Source: Haemonchus contortus
Lineage: Eukaryota; Nematoda; Chromadorea; Rhabditida; Trichostrongylidae
Assembly: GCA_000469685.2 (NCBI GenBank)
Contig: LS997565.1
Location: 10,484,505-10,548,504, forward strand
Direction of reading: 5' to 3'
Length of the DNA stretch: 64,000 nucleotides
Shown here piece by piece: positions 1 to 11,557 of the stretch; positions within the stretch are counted from its first letter, which is position 1, and each line of letters starts with the position of its first letter. The notes beneath the pieces were generated by a model, which had not been told where the DNA came from, searched no databases, and was given only the letters and a program-made list of their open reading frames with translations. The position numbers and the translations under genes were made by a program.

Positions 1-171
1 TCGGTACATTGGTCAATCGTTATAAAGAACTGAGCCAACTGTTTCTCGTTCTGCCTTTGCCGGCTACCAGTTTTGCAAAATATCTGTCGAATTTTCTAGT
101 GAATGGTTGGTTTCTGCTTTTTACTAGGTTCTCTACTGGTTATGTATGAAATGACTGGTATTTTGGCTTCG

Positions 172-275
172 ACCAATCCCGTGTTGGTTTGCGCCCTGCA
201 TTCCCCACCCATTCAGAATCGTTGTGGCGTTTTGATGAGCCCATGGCATATGACCTATTCAATGGCTTGCGGATG
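172..275 (-). repeat. tRNA-derived SINE, 3' fragment
   Basis: Fragment of the SINE family described at 1672-1948, in reverse orientation. The recognisable part is the tail segment around ATTCAGAATCG and the GTGGCG that follows. The tRNA-like head is missing. Confidence 0.5.
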
Positions 276-1050
276 AACTAGTCAAATCTTTCACCATCTC
301 AAACGAATCTCATACCAACAACCGATATTGAATGGGTGGGAAGTTTGGGCATTTCTAGGCTCTACATGTGATGCCGGGTCACTTGACATTACACTACCGA
401 TGCCAATATGTACTGATTTAGCTCAACAAACTGGACGGTTCATTCTGGAATCCTACCAGTTTTGATTCTAAAATTTTTAGATTAGGCTATAGAACTTCAG
501 AAATGAGGATTTTGTCATATTATTCTCACACGATTACATAACAAGCAGTTGTTATTCTCGATTTTCTCCTATGTCAAAGAAGTCAGAGCGAGCATCTGTT
601 ACTGCTCAGACGAGTTTTTGTAGCCTTCATAGACATCTGTTGGCGGAGTCTTGGCAGTATTCTCGTTCTCATGCTCGCAACAGCAACCGAGCTTCCTAAA
701 GTATAGTTTCAGATTGTTTAGGCGATCTCATTACGTGCAACTCCAATTTTCTTTGTTCAAGTTCTTTATTGATGATATTAAAAACTGAGAAGTTTTTTCC
801 ATTTCTAGCCTCTGCAATTCCTTCAGCGTCGCAATTCCTCTTAGGGCACTCAAGCTCATATGTCTCAGTGTTAAAAAAGTTCCATGCAGGCAGCCCCTAT
901 AGAGGAGAATCGATGTGACAAAGCTTTCGATTTGATTACCGCGAATGAAGGCAGCAGTTCTTAGTAATTCACACTGTAGAAGGAATTAAAACGTTAAAAT
1001 AGTTGTGGAATTTTGCCACGAAGCTTAGATACTCCTACTCTATTCTACCT
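276..1050. other. gene-free stretch
   Basis: No exon with good codon content and matching splice sites was seen on either strand. No repeat was recognised. Confidence 0.4.
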
Positions 1051-1210
1051 GGGCCAATCTGGTGTAGTGGCAAGTACCGCGCCATCACACGCGCATGATC
1101 CGAGTTTCAAATCCCGGGTCGATATCCGCTCAGGCCAATCGAGCCTTCCATCCTTCCGGGGTCGGCTACTTGGTACCAATCTAGTCTAGGAGGACAGAAA
1201 CACTGACTTC
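1051..1210 (+). repeat. tRNA-derived SINE copy
   Basis: Carries the family head GGTGTAGTGGCAAGT (A-box-like), the B-box-like segment near 1109-1119 and the family body ending in AACACTGAC. It lacks the distal tail present in the longer copy about 460 bases downstream, in the same orientation. Confidence 0.7.
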
Positions 1211-1671
1211 TACATCGGTTTTGAAAATAATTTCGAATGTTTGTACCTCAGCTCTTTGACCAAGCCATTCAGTCGAGTAGATAGCGCCAATGAGACCGTT
1301 GAGCCCTTTCAGTTGGTGTTTTTGCTGTAAAAGACAGGAAACACCATTGATTTTCAAGCATTTGCCCACGCGCTAATGCTGCCCAATATTTCCAAGGACA
1401 CCTTTTCCTTTCTCTTCGCAAATCTTTTCCTAAACCTCTTCTAATTCTTCGAAATTAAAGGGAAATTTAAGATGAATCATATCAGCTGGACTACAAATCA
1501 TTCACGTCCTCGAATTCCTCTCGAATTCCATAGAAAGTCTAAATTTAGACGCTTTACCCAAATATGAGACAAATTTTTGTTAGGCCATGTCAAATGGAAG
1601 ATTCACAAAGAAATGTTCCCTTTACGTCAAGCATAATTGATGTTTGCCCCGTATATACATAAGCTCTACTG

Positions 1672-1948
1672 GGGTATAGGTGGAGTAGTGGCAGGTGGCG
1701 CTCTATCTCACCCGCACCGTCCGGGTTCGATTCCCGGATCGCTATCCGCCTAGGCCAGTTAAACGTTCCCTCCCTCTGGAGTTGGTCAATTGGTCCCCGC
1801 GATACATCTGGAAGATGAAAACACTGACTCGTTGATCGGCTGGACACCGCATGTCACTGTATAAGTCACATACCATTCTTCACGCTACACCGATTCTGAA
1901 TGGAAGTCGAATGCGGGGCGCATTCCTAAGACGGGATTGCTTAACGCC
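1672..1948 (+). repeat. tRNA-derived SINE, full-length copy
   Basis: Reference copy for the family in this window, about 275 bases. It starts with an A-box-like GTGGAGTAGTGG and has a near-perfect pol III B box, GGTTCGATTCC, at 1724-1734. A conserved body with GTTGGTCAATTGG and AACACTGACT follows, then a tail with GATTCTGAATGG and GCGCATTCCTAAGACGGGAT. The head resembles a tRNA, but there is no acceptor stem, so it is a SINE and not a tRNA gene. At least nine other copies occur here on both strands, some inside introns. Confidence 0.75.
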
Positions 1949-4900
1949 AAAAGACTATTTTTTATCCTTTATAAGCTCTAGTGATTACTTATTACCGGGA
2001 GTTACTTTCACATGCCACACATGCCATCCTGGCCTCATACTCTCTAATCGCTTTGGTGGAATGGCCGTATACCTTCCATGCAGTCTGGGAATTTTTTAGA
2101 AAAAGTGATTCAAAATCTAAAAGCTCTGAAGGTCATCACAACCAAGGTGTGGGATAGGTATGTCGATGAATCACTTTCGCCTTTGTCCCTTGCTATGGCT
2201 GTTTGTAAATAACGAACAAACACTGTTTGGATTGCAATCTTATCAAGCACAACCATACTAGCAGTTCCAGTCTTTGGGTCCACCTACGGTTCATGGGTAC
2301 ATTTTGTCGAGCTCGTGCAGAGGTCGATCTCTGACTTCCACAGCCTTCGAGCTTCCCATTTTGAAATCGGAGCACTAGCATATGTCTGCTCCCGGCCAGA
2401 TGTTTATTTCACTGGACGGAACAAACCCCTTGGTTGAAGAGGCCAGAGGCCGATGGGTTGAGGCGAAACGACAGCTGTGTCGGTCACACCACACCGTTCG
2501 TTCGTTTGCCGACATTAGCCATTGATCGTTCATCTTTTTTCTAACTATCTTGGAACTTCCCGTAGGAACCACTGGCTTCATTCCGAGTTTCGGTTTCTCC
2601 TTGCCAGCTCTAGACATGCTCCATTTCCTCTGGCTCCAACTGTCAATATCGTACTCTGATGCTTGTAACCTCAGCGAACTGTTCGATGAGTAGTTTACAG
2701 TGGGCATCGATTTAGATGCCAGTTTTCAAGCTTTCCAATACTCCATGTTCACTTCGTTAGGAATGAGGTCTCTTACCCTTACCTATTCATCACAGCTGCG
2801 ACAACCTCGGTCCAGATACTGATCTCTGCAGTTTCTTTCACCACCACTGACAATCGATGTTAAAACGGGCATCAAACTCTTCCTACCACCTTCACTCCAT
2901 CAGGAATGTTCCAACATGTCTCAGATGCTAGGGCAAGAAGCTGACTGCTTCGGAACCGCCCGAATGAGGATAACACCTGTTTCTTGAAATTCTAAGGTGA
3001 AATTCTTCCTCTGGCAGGTTTATGGGCGCTGTGTCTTTTCTGTGTGGTTCATTCCTTTTTTACTGTAACCCATCATTCATGCAACAAACTGGTAAGAGCA
3101 AGTTCCATCTTGGCCCTGTTTCAATAACCCGAGCCTGAGACGCAATCTTATCAATCTTCCCTTGATAGTTAGGATTATCGCTCCTAGTTATACCACTTCG
3201 CGAGGGATAGTGTGGCTAGAGGGTACGAATAACAGGTAAAATAGCTACCGGTGACTACTCCGTCTAGGACTGATTCCGAATAGATACGGCTACCTTCTTG
3301 TGCAGTGCCGGCCTTCTTGGTCATTGTCCTCATGTCTCCCACTTGCTAGGACCCTCTCTGCTGTAGGAAGCTCCTAAAGTATCTCATCTTACTGATCTTA
3401 CTACCTCCAGACATCATAGTAAGAGGGTTAGAGTATCTCAGTGAAAACCGGATTCCTGCTAGACCCATTACAATGACGGCCTCCATCTTTCACCTTTTTC
3501 TCTCGCATTTTAGCGACTTTTTATTTTTAATGAAACAGTAATGCTACCATAGCCTCCAAAAATATGTGGGCGTCCATTTAATAGGTCATTTGCTTTTTAA
3601 CTCAACTCTGGGAATCCTAGAAACAAATGAATCGCTCAAAAGAAATACCAAATCATTGCGAGGGTATCAAAGTGGGTTGAAATGTTTTCATCTTCTACAA
3701 GCAGAGGAACATTTTTATTCCCCATTTAAAAAGCCTGAACAGCTGACACATTTGCTTCAGTCAGCTGATTTCTGGAGAAGTGTTCATGAATGATATCTGG
3801 CTAAGCTACTAGAGATGTTGCAACACAAGCAGTAATTAATGGTGGGTACTTCACAATGAACGGGCCATTTAAAAGTGGATGATCTAAAGCCTTGCCTTCG
3901 CTCCCCCTAGAATCACAGCTCCAAGGCTCAGCCGGTCATGATGGATGGCCTAGTGGCCTTCTGTTCTGATGATGGGATTCAGTCACAGACTTGTCCAGTG
4001 AGCAATTCACCCACTTGATCGTTACTCGCCCGGTTGAACTGGCTGAAAGAGCTTGGCACTCCAACTTCCTTAGTATGGCTGTGGAATAGCTGTGGCTCTT
4101 CATTCATCGAATAACAAAAGAAAAAAATCAAGTAAAATATTAAAAAGTAATAAATCGAAAAATAAAGTTATTAATCAGATAGCTCAAAAAGCAATATAAT
4201 TATTGAAAAATTATTAGTTCAGTAATCATGGAAATTTTTTCAAAAAACCGATTAAAATGAGAGCTTCGGGAAATGTCTTTACTTTGTTTCTATTCTTGGC
4301 TCCATAGAAAATCGAAGACTGAAAAAATTGAAAGTGAAATAATTGATTTCAAATTAAAAGTTGAAATTTTTAGTTAAGCACTTATGAAAACTTTTGAAAT
4401 TTTTCTCTTCAAAAATAGTAGCACGTCATCAGAGGAACGCGTAAAAGCAAGAGGAAACTCGTCTATAAAAGAAGTACCCCCAAGTAGTATAAAAGGCAGT
4501 CTTCTCCGCCTCATCTTCAGACCGACCGTTTCCACAGCTTCCCGGTGTCCTAGTAGAAAGTCAACCCATACTTTTCTTCTCAGTCCATAGTTTCCTTCAC
4601 TTTCTCTTATAATGAGATCGCTGACGTCTTGTTTGACATATAATTAGGAACATTTTTATTTCAAGTACCAGTTTTTGATATAGATCGCTTCATTAAGCTT
4701 GTTCTTCGGAATACTTTAGGAAGTCAAGCTCTTATTAGGTCTGTGAATTCACAGCTGCATTCTTGCTCTTTGTGAGACCAGTTCCGACACAGTCGATATT
4801 TGTTTTTTTAGGAATTATAGGCATCATTCTAAAGCCTAGCTCAATGTGTTCTACTGGCTGCCCACTCTATTTTGATCTGCAACTTCTATACCCTTCAGAG

Positions 4901-5042
4901 CTGGCCACCATGCTATTGATTGCATTCCCCACCTTCCTTGCATTCCTCTTGACTTTCCGTCCATTTTTTCGGATTTCAAGCCGTTTTCGAGTTTCTTTTT
5001 GCAATATCTACTTGAAATTTTATTCGGTTCCTTGATTCCAGG
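1949..5042. other. gene-free stretch upstream of the saposin-like genes
   Basis: Open frames here are short and have no supporting splice context. An AT-rich part at about 4120-4380 precedes the first saposin gene. No TATA box or trans-splice site could be assigned with confidence. Confidence 0.4.
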
Positions 5043-7530
5043 ATGAAGTTCATCGTCCTTCTAGCAGTCGTCGCTGCATGTTTCGCATTCGACAAGGAGT
5101 CAATGCTGAAACACAACAAGATCAGCAAGGAACCTGTCGGTAGCGTTGAGATCCCATCAACATGTGATGAATGCCAATCGGTTTGTTTTCTTATTTTCAT
5201 TTCTCATGCTTACAAATGGAGAAGTTGCCAGGTTTTCAAGAAAGTGTTTGAAGGAAGGTGGTAGAGGACGTAACTACCGCAGGGATGTGTCCCATAGAGT
5301 TAAGCCTTAAGTTCTTGAGACACACCTTGAGTTTTTGCTCTCGTGGGTGTCTTTGCCGCAGGTTCCATCGTGATTTCATGTAGTATCTAGTTCAGAATCT
5401 TAAATTTATGGAATAGTTTGAACCTTGAATGGCTATTGTAGTGAGGCATGGTTGAACATTATGAGCGCTGATGGGAATGGGGCGAGGCAAGACAACTAAC
5501 TAAGACATGGCGCGCAGAGGGGCAACTAGCTAAGAATCCCCTTGTGTGATTTTGTTCATACCTTTTCCCTGAAGCGTCAGGATGGCTTCATTTCGAGCAT
5601 ATTTCATCAGGTTTTATCGCAAACGTCAATTTGGCGATCTAGACTACTGAAATGCAGCTCATGGATGAGTCACATTTGGTGGAGTAGTAGGGAGAATAAA
5701 TTCCACCGAACTCTGGCAGTGGAAGATTGACTCAATCGTTCGACTCTCTCATTTGGTTTTATTTTCAGTTGGTACACCGATTCTCCGATGCAGCCAGGGA
5801 CCCACAGAAGTTGGCTGAACTGAAAATGTTGTTGAATGTGCTCTGCCACGAGACTTCCTATGTTGACGAGTGCCGCCTCTTTGTTGCCAAGCTTGACGTC
5901 ATCGTCAAGAAACTCGAACCCTACCTGGTAAGTTGAGTTGCCGGAAAATGTTGATCATTTCATCGATTCGATCTTTGTTCAAGTGCAAAGCCATGCCCGG
6001 TAAGCACTAAGTTTGTGTAAAACACAAAGCGTTTCATAAAAAAGTGCTTATAATACGTTCATGGGACCTTCTTGGTTCAAGCTAAAGTGGTAAATGTATG
6101 AAATGGTGAGTTTTGTGTAAAGTATGAAGAACTCATAAAAGCCTAGCGTCTTCAATGAAACTACAAAAAGTCGCAATTACAATTCTCTTCTGAGAGACCT
6201 TGTCAGGGTTGTTGGGCAGAGTTGTATGTCGTAGCCTGAGTCACAAACTTCGTTACGTAGTCACAACCTTTCTTCGGAACCTTCTGTGCCATGAAAACCG
6301 GAATCCGCTGAACTGAATTACTTCGTCCCTCGAATCCTAGGGTAGCTTTCTGGCGCAAAAATTCTTTACTAGTCACGGGTATATGCTCGAAGAAGCTAGG
6401 GGCAACCTGACATGAAGCCTCAGACCTCTCAATAGCTGAACTTGCCTTTTGTTAGCAGCATTGGTAATATTAGAGCCATTCCTTTTAATTCCCTTCTCTG
6501 ACAAGGATTGAGGTTTCAAATTTCTATTGCGTTACTATTTTTGACATAAATTTTCATCAGGGCCACTCAAATTCCCGTGAGATCGTGGCTAAAGTCGAAT
6601 ATTCCCATCCAGAAGAACTATTTATCAATTAACTAAGTCTTACCTGTTACTTAGGAATGTGCCGATTTCAGAAAGATGCTCATGCTGTCTGCAAGTCATT
6701 CCACATGTGCTCCAACTCACGCCTCGAAGCATTCCACAGAATCGGATTGCTTTATGCTAAGAGACAAATGAGCAAAGTCGATGGAATGGTAGGTTATTTA
6801 TGGTTTTAGAAAGGTGCCGATCCATTACTTCCACATGTGCAACTCGTTAGTGAAGTCATGCACCCATCCGTTACCCCATTTGCAAGCCCAAAAATCAGAC
6901 TCAGTGCCATTTTTTTGTGAAGGATAAGAATAGGAAGGATATCCCATGAAATTGACGACTTAATGCTTCGGCGATCTCTTTTTTCTGAGGAAAATATGGC
7001 TCGGTAAGGGGTTAGGACTGATACCCCTTAGAGATCGAGAAGCCGGAGTACAACCTTCTAGCGCCACTTTGAGTTATTTGACTGCAATGTGCTGACTTTC
7101 ATCTGATCGTCTCCGGTTCCAGAAGGATCTGGTTTGCGACGAATGCCAGTTTGCTGCTCGTGAACTGAAGACGATAGTCGAGGATAAGGAAAAGCAAAAG
7201 GAAATCCGCGATTTCCTCTCAGAGAATGTCTGCAAGCACATTCCTCGCTACCAAGGAATGGTGGGTCTAGAAAAATTTGGATTACCCATTGGTCGACTCG
7301 AAAAACAAAGTTTTCAGTGCGACATGCTCGTTGAACAGTTCCTTCCTGAGATGTTCCAGGAGCTCGACCAGATGTTGAAGGATCCCAAGACGGTGAGCCT
7401 AAGCAAGGTTCGTTTGGGAGTCCAAATTAATGGGATGTGATTTCAGGCATGTGCTGATGTTGGTTTCTGCCCACGTACCGGTCCACCACGCAAGCTGGTA
7501 GGATTCGTCGGTTTCCTGTCACGTCTTTAA
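5043..7530 (+). CDS. saposin-like protein with two saposin-B domains (copy 1)
   Basis: Six exons: 5043-5180, 5769-5927, 6672-6788, 7123-7260, 7318-7392, 7447-7530. All junctions are phase 0 and all introns are GT-AG. The product has 236 residues. Residues 1-16 form a signal peptide (MKFIVLLAVVAACFAF). Domain 1 has cysteines 41, 44, 72, 81, 106 and 112; domain 2 has 143, 146, 175, 185, 211 and 217. Both show the saposin-B pattern CxxC...C...C...CxxxxxC, which makes three disulfides around amphipathic helices. Such proteins bind or disturb lipids; in worms they act as lysosomal activators, gut antibacterial proteins or secreted factors. A two-domain layout recalls C. elegans SPP-10, but orthology was not tested. 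AATAAA lies at 7641-7646. A paralogue with the same plan follows 957 bases downstream. Confidence 0.93.
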
Positions 7531-7646
7531 ACGTCCGATCCTCCTCATGTTCAGTTATTATCCTTTTGTTCCATGTCCTCATAATGCCTAATGTTGCTAT
7601 TTGGTGCTATTACTACACTTTGCTTCGTAAACGGTTAATAAATAAA

Positions 7647-8486
7647 GTTATTTTTTAAAAAAATCGCTTCCTTATCCGTCTGGTTCCTCTGTCTGTCGAG
7701 AGTCCGTCACTCCGTGAAGTTATGTAAATGATGTCATCTATCAGCCGCGAATAAACTCGTCCAACTTTGTAGTAGGACTACTTAGCCCTTACTATCGAAA
7801 GAAATAAAGACGCATCTTCAAGCAACTCCTTTCAGATCACTTCTACTGATTTAAAAATATTATTTGCTTCTTTTATTAGTCAAAGTCAATTTTTTTGTAA
7901 AACAATAATGTAAAGTGAAATATGTGGTAAATGATAATATTGGTGAGTGAACAGTGTAAAATAAGGCAATTTTCTGGTAGGACTGGAAGTCATTCATTCG
8001 AGCAGAAGCGTTATCACCATTTTTACGTTATCAGAACTCCATGCCCTCCTCCACGGGATGTGGGCGGTCTTATATGGGAGGGGTATGGCTGGTGAACGAT
8101 CAGATGACTTGACATCCAAGATGCGCATTAGAAGTATGTAATTACTGATTTTCACATCACTTATTAGTGAATGAAAGGCCATCTGGGCTTTGAAATACTG
8201 ATTCAGCAGGTAATTTACAAACGCTTCACCCAATTGGGTGGTCTCAAATAAATGCGTAATGGGAATGCCTGTTCTAAATAATTTCGTTCCCATTGGAATC
8301 CTCCAAGCAGGAATTTGAATTTGATGACATTTGGAGCGCAAAGATGACAGAACTCGCCCACATGTCAGGATATAAATCCTTCAGAATTTTTGGAATCTAG
8401 ACTTTAGTGTTTCAGTATGGTGGACAGCTGAATTCCATGTTCCATTCAAGTATTTGCTAGTTATGCCCCATAAGAACTCAAGTCAA
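7647..8486. other. spacer between the two saposin-like genes
   Basis: Holds the 3' flank of copy 1 and the promoter side of copy 2. A TTTCAG at 8410-8415 could serve as a trans-splice acceptor for copy 2; this is inference. The open frame at 7994-8341 (-) has no splice or domain support. Confidence 0.4.
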
Positions 8487-10943
8487 ATGAGGGAAGTCCA
8501 GTTTTGTTCTATCGTGTACATCGCCCTAGTGTTCCTCTGTGCTCAGATTGAAGTCCTTCAACCCTTAGTAAGGAAAGTCTTTTTTCTGAATTCAGACTGC
8601 TGCTCATGTGGAAACTCCGATTCATCCGATGTATGCCTTCTTCCAAGCTGCAAAGACGATCGAAACACCGACTGGAAGCGTTCTGATGAGTTGCCTAGAG
8701 TGCAAGATTGCTGCTGAGGAGGCGATCACTTCACTCATCGATGACAGGGTCAGTAAGAAGTTCATTGCGTGAACCAAGGTATCGTGTTCGATTTCTAGAG
8801 GTTGAGCTTTCATGGTCACTTTAAGGGAGGGAAGGGAGAGGTGTCGCTTTGAGGGAAGAGGTTGTGGAATAAAAAACGCTGAGGATCACTCCGGTAAAGC
8901 TAGTTTTTGAAGCTCATATTCTGCCATGTTTGGAACCTCGGAGCCTCTTCTGAGCTGATCATTGGGGAGCTAGCATTGACTGCTCTCCTAGTAATCTTTC
9001 ACCTTTCAGTCAAATGCCAGAAGTTGCATCCCAATACCTCTGGCCATACTTCTTTCGGGTGCAATATATAGCAATTATGACTGAATCGAGAAATTTTTAA
9101 GCTCATCTACCATAACCCAGTTTTTCTAGAACGCCCAAGCCGCTGCCGTCCAGAAGTTTGCCTGCCACGAGCTGTTACCATCAAATTTCACTGCCAGCTG
9201 CGACGATTTCCTCAGCCTCTACCTACCTACGGTACTGTACATGACTTGGGAACAGTACACACCGGAAGGCGTCTGCAAGAACAAGATCAAAGCTTGTGAT
9301 TCCGTATCGAGTGAGTGTCAAACACATTGGTCATGAGATTCGGTACTCCGACGGAAGAGCTGTTCGGTATTGTGCGTTTTGTCTGGCTGCGAATTTTTCG
9401 CGAAGGACATATTTGCGCCACGAATTTCGCGCGCGGTTTATTTTGTCGCGCAAATGTGTCACGCGCTGAAAATTCGCGAAAGCACCCCTCAGGCTGATTA
9501 GCGTTCTACTGCCTCTCGAACTTTCAGTGTCCCGAATGGCTTTGATGTCAAAATCGGACATTAAAGGCCTCAGCTGCCAATCATGCAGTGGTATGCAGAA
9601 CTATTTCAAGGTTCGTTCTTGCAATAACATCTTCGAATTGCATTGGGATACCTGCGGATATATCAACTCGTCCATATTAGAGTGTCATGGGCAGCATCCG
9701 AAGTAACTAATGGGCTAAAAACAATCCCAAAATTGTTCCAGGGTTCCTCCTGCACTTAGCGGTATCCGTTCAGGAAAATTTGTAGATTCTATGAGCTAGA
9801 TTTGATGCAATTGACAACTTATGATGATTCAAAGTACAGACTGGTAGACGGAGGAGATACTGTAGAAATTGGCAATGAGTAACATTATAGCTAGTGGGAG
9901 ATGGCTGCACCATGAACCTCAGCTGGCCACTACTACTTACAAAAGCTGTGAATTAGCTAAAAACACTATATCTGTAAAAAGCTGACAGTATAAATTTACC
10001 CTTTGATAGAACTGCCTGAACTGTCTGTTTGTGGGCTATAGAACTCCCTGACTGCTCTGCGACCGCACGCGCTAGAAATCAATACATATGGCTTGTGTGC
10101 AATATCCAGTTACTACCGTTACGTCTAGTTCTTACCCTTAACGTGAATAATTGAACAAGAATAATATTACTGGATTGAAAGCCTAGTCAAAACTCAAAAG
10201 CTGATAGATTATTGGTCAACCGGTAGCGAAAGTATAAATGCAACTTAATGTGAACTGTTGATCATAATTTCAGACAATGATGAATCGTCGAGAAAGCATC
10301 GATTTCCAACAATTCGCTATCGATGAACTGAAGCGATCCGTATGCGACCACGCCTCAATCCTGGCTACAACTGTAAGTTCCTTCACGAGATGGCAATTTT
10401 TCGGGCAATTTTTTTAAACAAAGGCACTTTCAAGAAAAAAGGCTTCAAAATCTTATGGAGGGGTGAACCAAGTTTTTTTTTGGAGATGAGCACAATTTCC
10501 AGAGAATCAATCATTTTACGTTATTTTCTTTTTGCCCACATTTATTATTCAGTGTGATCGCTTCGTGACTGGTGTGGTTCCACGACTTTTCAACAAATTT
10601 GCTGATATTAACAAATCAGAGAAGCTTTGTTCAATGGTACGTCTTAGACAAATTGCAATATCTATTGGAAATCTCTCCCCCGATGCCGACCGTGCTAATT
10701 AGAAGCTCATTCTTTTTTCCCCTCAAAATTTCCACCTACACTTTGAAAAACTATTCACTTCATGATTGACACCATCGACTAGCCATGATCCAACCCTGAC
10801 CGCTACGCGACCGCACGCTGCTGTTCCGGGTTCTGCGCTTCGATAACTCGCCTGGCATTGACATGAACTTATCCAAATCAGGAGAGTAGATTTTTATTAT
10901 TATATATTCACATATTTGCTTTCAGATTCATCCGTCATGCTAG
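8487..10943 (+). CDS. saposin-like protein with two saposin-B domains (copy 2)
   Basis: Seven exons: 8487-8567, 8596-8748, 9130-9310, 9528-9610, 10274-10372, 10553-10636, 10926-10943. Phases fit throughout, giving 232 residues. The Met at 8487 starts a good signal peptide (MREVQFCSIVYIALVFLCA); in-frame Mets at 8454 and 8463 are alternatives. Domain 1 cysteines are 60, 63, 90, 102, 127 and 134; domain 2 cysteines are 155, 158, 190, 200, 225 and 232. The final exon is only IHPSC plus stop, and supplies the sixth cysteine of domain 2. NFT near residue 97 is a possible N-glycosylation site. The first intron is only 28 bases, very short for any nematode. AATAAA is at 10975-10980. Plan and length match the upstream copy, so this is a tandem duplicate, but the proteins have diverged outside the cysteines. 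Confidence 0.9.
9389..9477. repeat. CG-rich inverted repeat in an intron
   Basis: Two 30-base arms (9389-9418 and 9448-9477) with mostly complementary sequence (GCGAATTTT...TTTGCGC) surround a 29-base spacer. It lies in the third intron of saposin-like copy 2 and may be a small MITE. Confidence 0.5.
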
Positions 10944-10980
10944 AAAAGAACGTTGACCGTCAGTCGAGGGGAGCAATAAA

Positions 10981-11557
10981 TAATTTTCTATTCTTGCCTG
11001 TTCCGTACACGGAAAAGAAAAACGACATTTTGAATTTTCAAGGAACAGTTGTCAGGCATAATCGGGCAATTGTTCCTCAAACACTCGGAAGTAGAAGGTA
11101 ACCACTGATCCACTGATTAATTTCTACATTCATCGCCTGTTAAGCGGCTCAAAAATTCAAATTAATCTAGAAGATCGATATATATGCCAGTTGTGGCAAG
11201 GTGGTAACCGATACAATCCATAGTGTCGGATCGTTTATTCGAGAACAACATTCACAACAAAAAGATATGGTACTGCAAGGATAATGGCCATAAACTACCC
11301 AGTGCTGGACATTATTGAATAAATTAATATTATTCTAGCATAATCCTAAGGAATCGGTACACGTAATGCTCGAGTCTACTATGGCGAAATCTGAGTTGGA
11401 CGGTCTTCTACGCGAGCGGTTGCGGCGCGGTGCGGCTTTAGAGCCGACACTTGGCAGTTCCCGAAAACCCGTATCACGAAGCCAGCGGTTCACTAATAAC
11501 TCCATCTGCGACGGATGGATCAAACTTAAAGACCGCTGGCTAAAGTCATCGATAAAG
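10981..11557. other. convergent intergenic region
   Basis: Lies between the 3' ends of saposin-like copy 2 (+) and the transporter (-). A TTTATT at 11234-11239 reads AATAAA on the minus strand and could be the transporter's poly(A) signal, about 320 bases past its stop. Nothing else seen. Confidence 0.4.

Noticed and set aside
1679..1745. A tRNA gene
   Set aside because: A and B boxes are present, but there is no acceptor stem or anticodon arm. It is a SINE head.
2375..2707. 110-codon minus-strand frame, possibly LINE-derived
   Set aside because: No motif of a LINE protein could be recognised, and there is no splice context.
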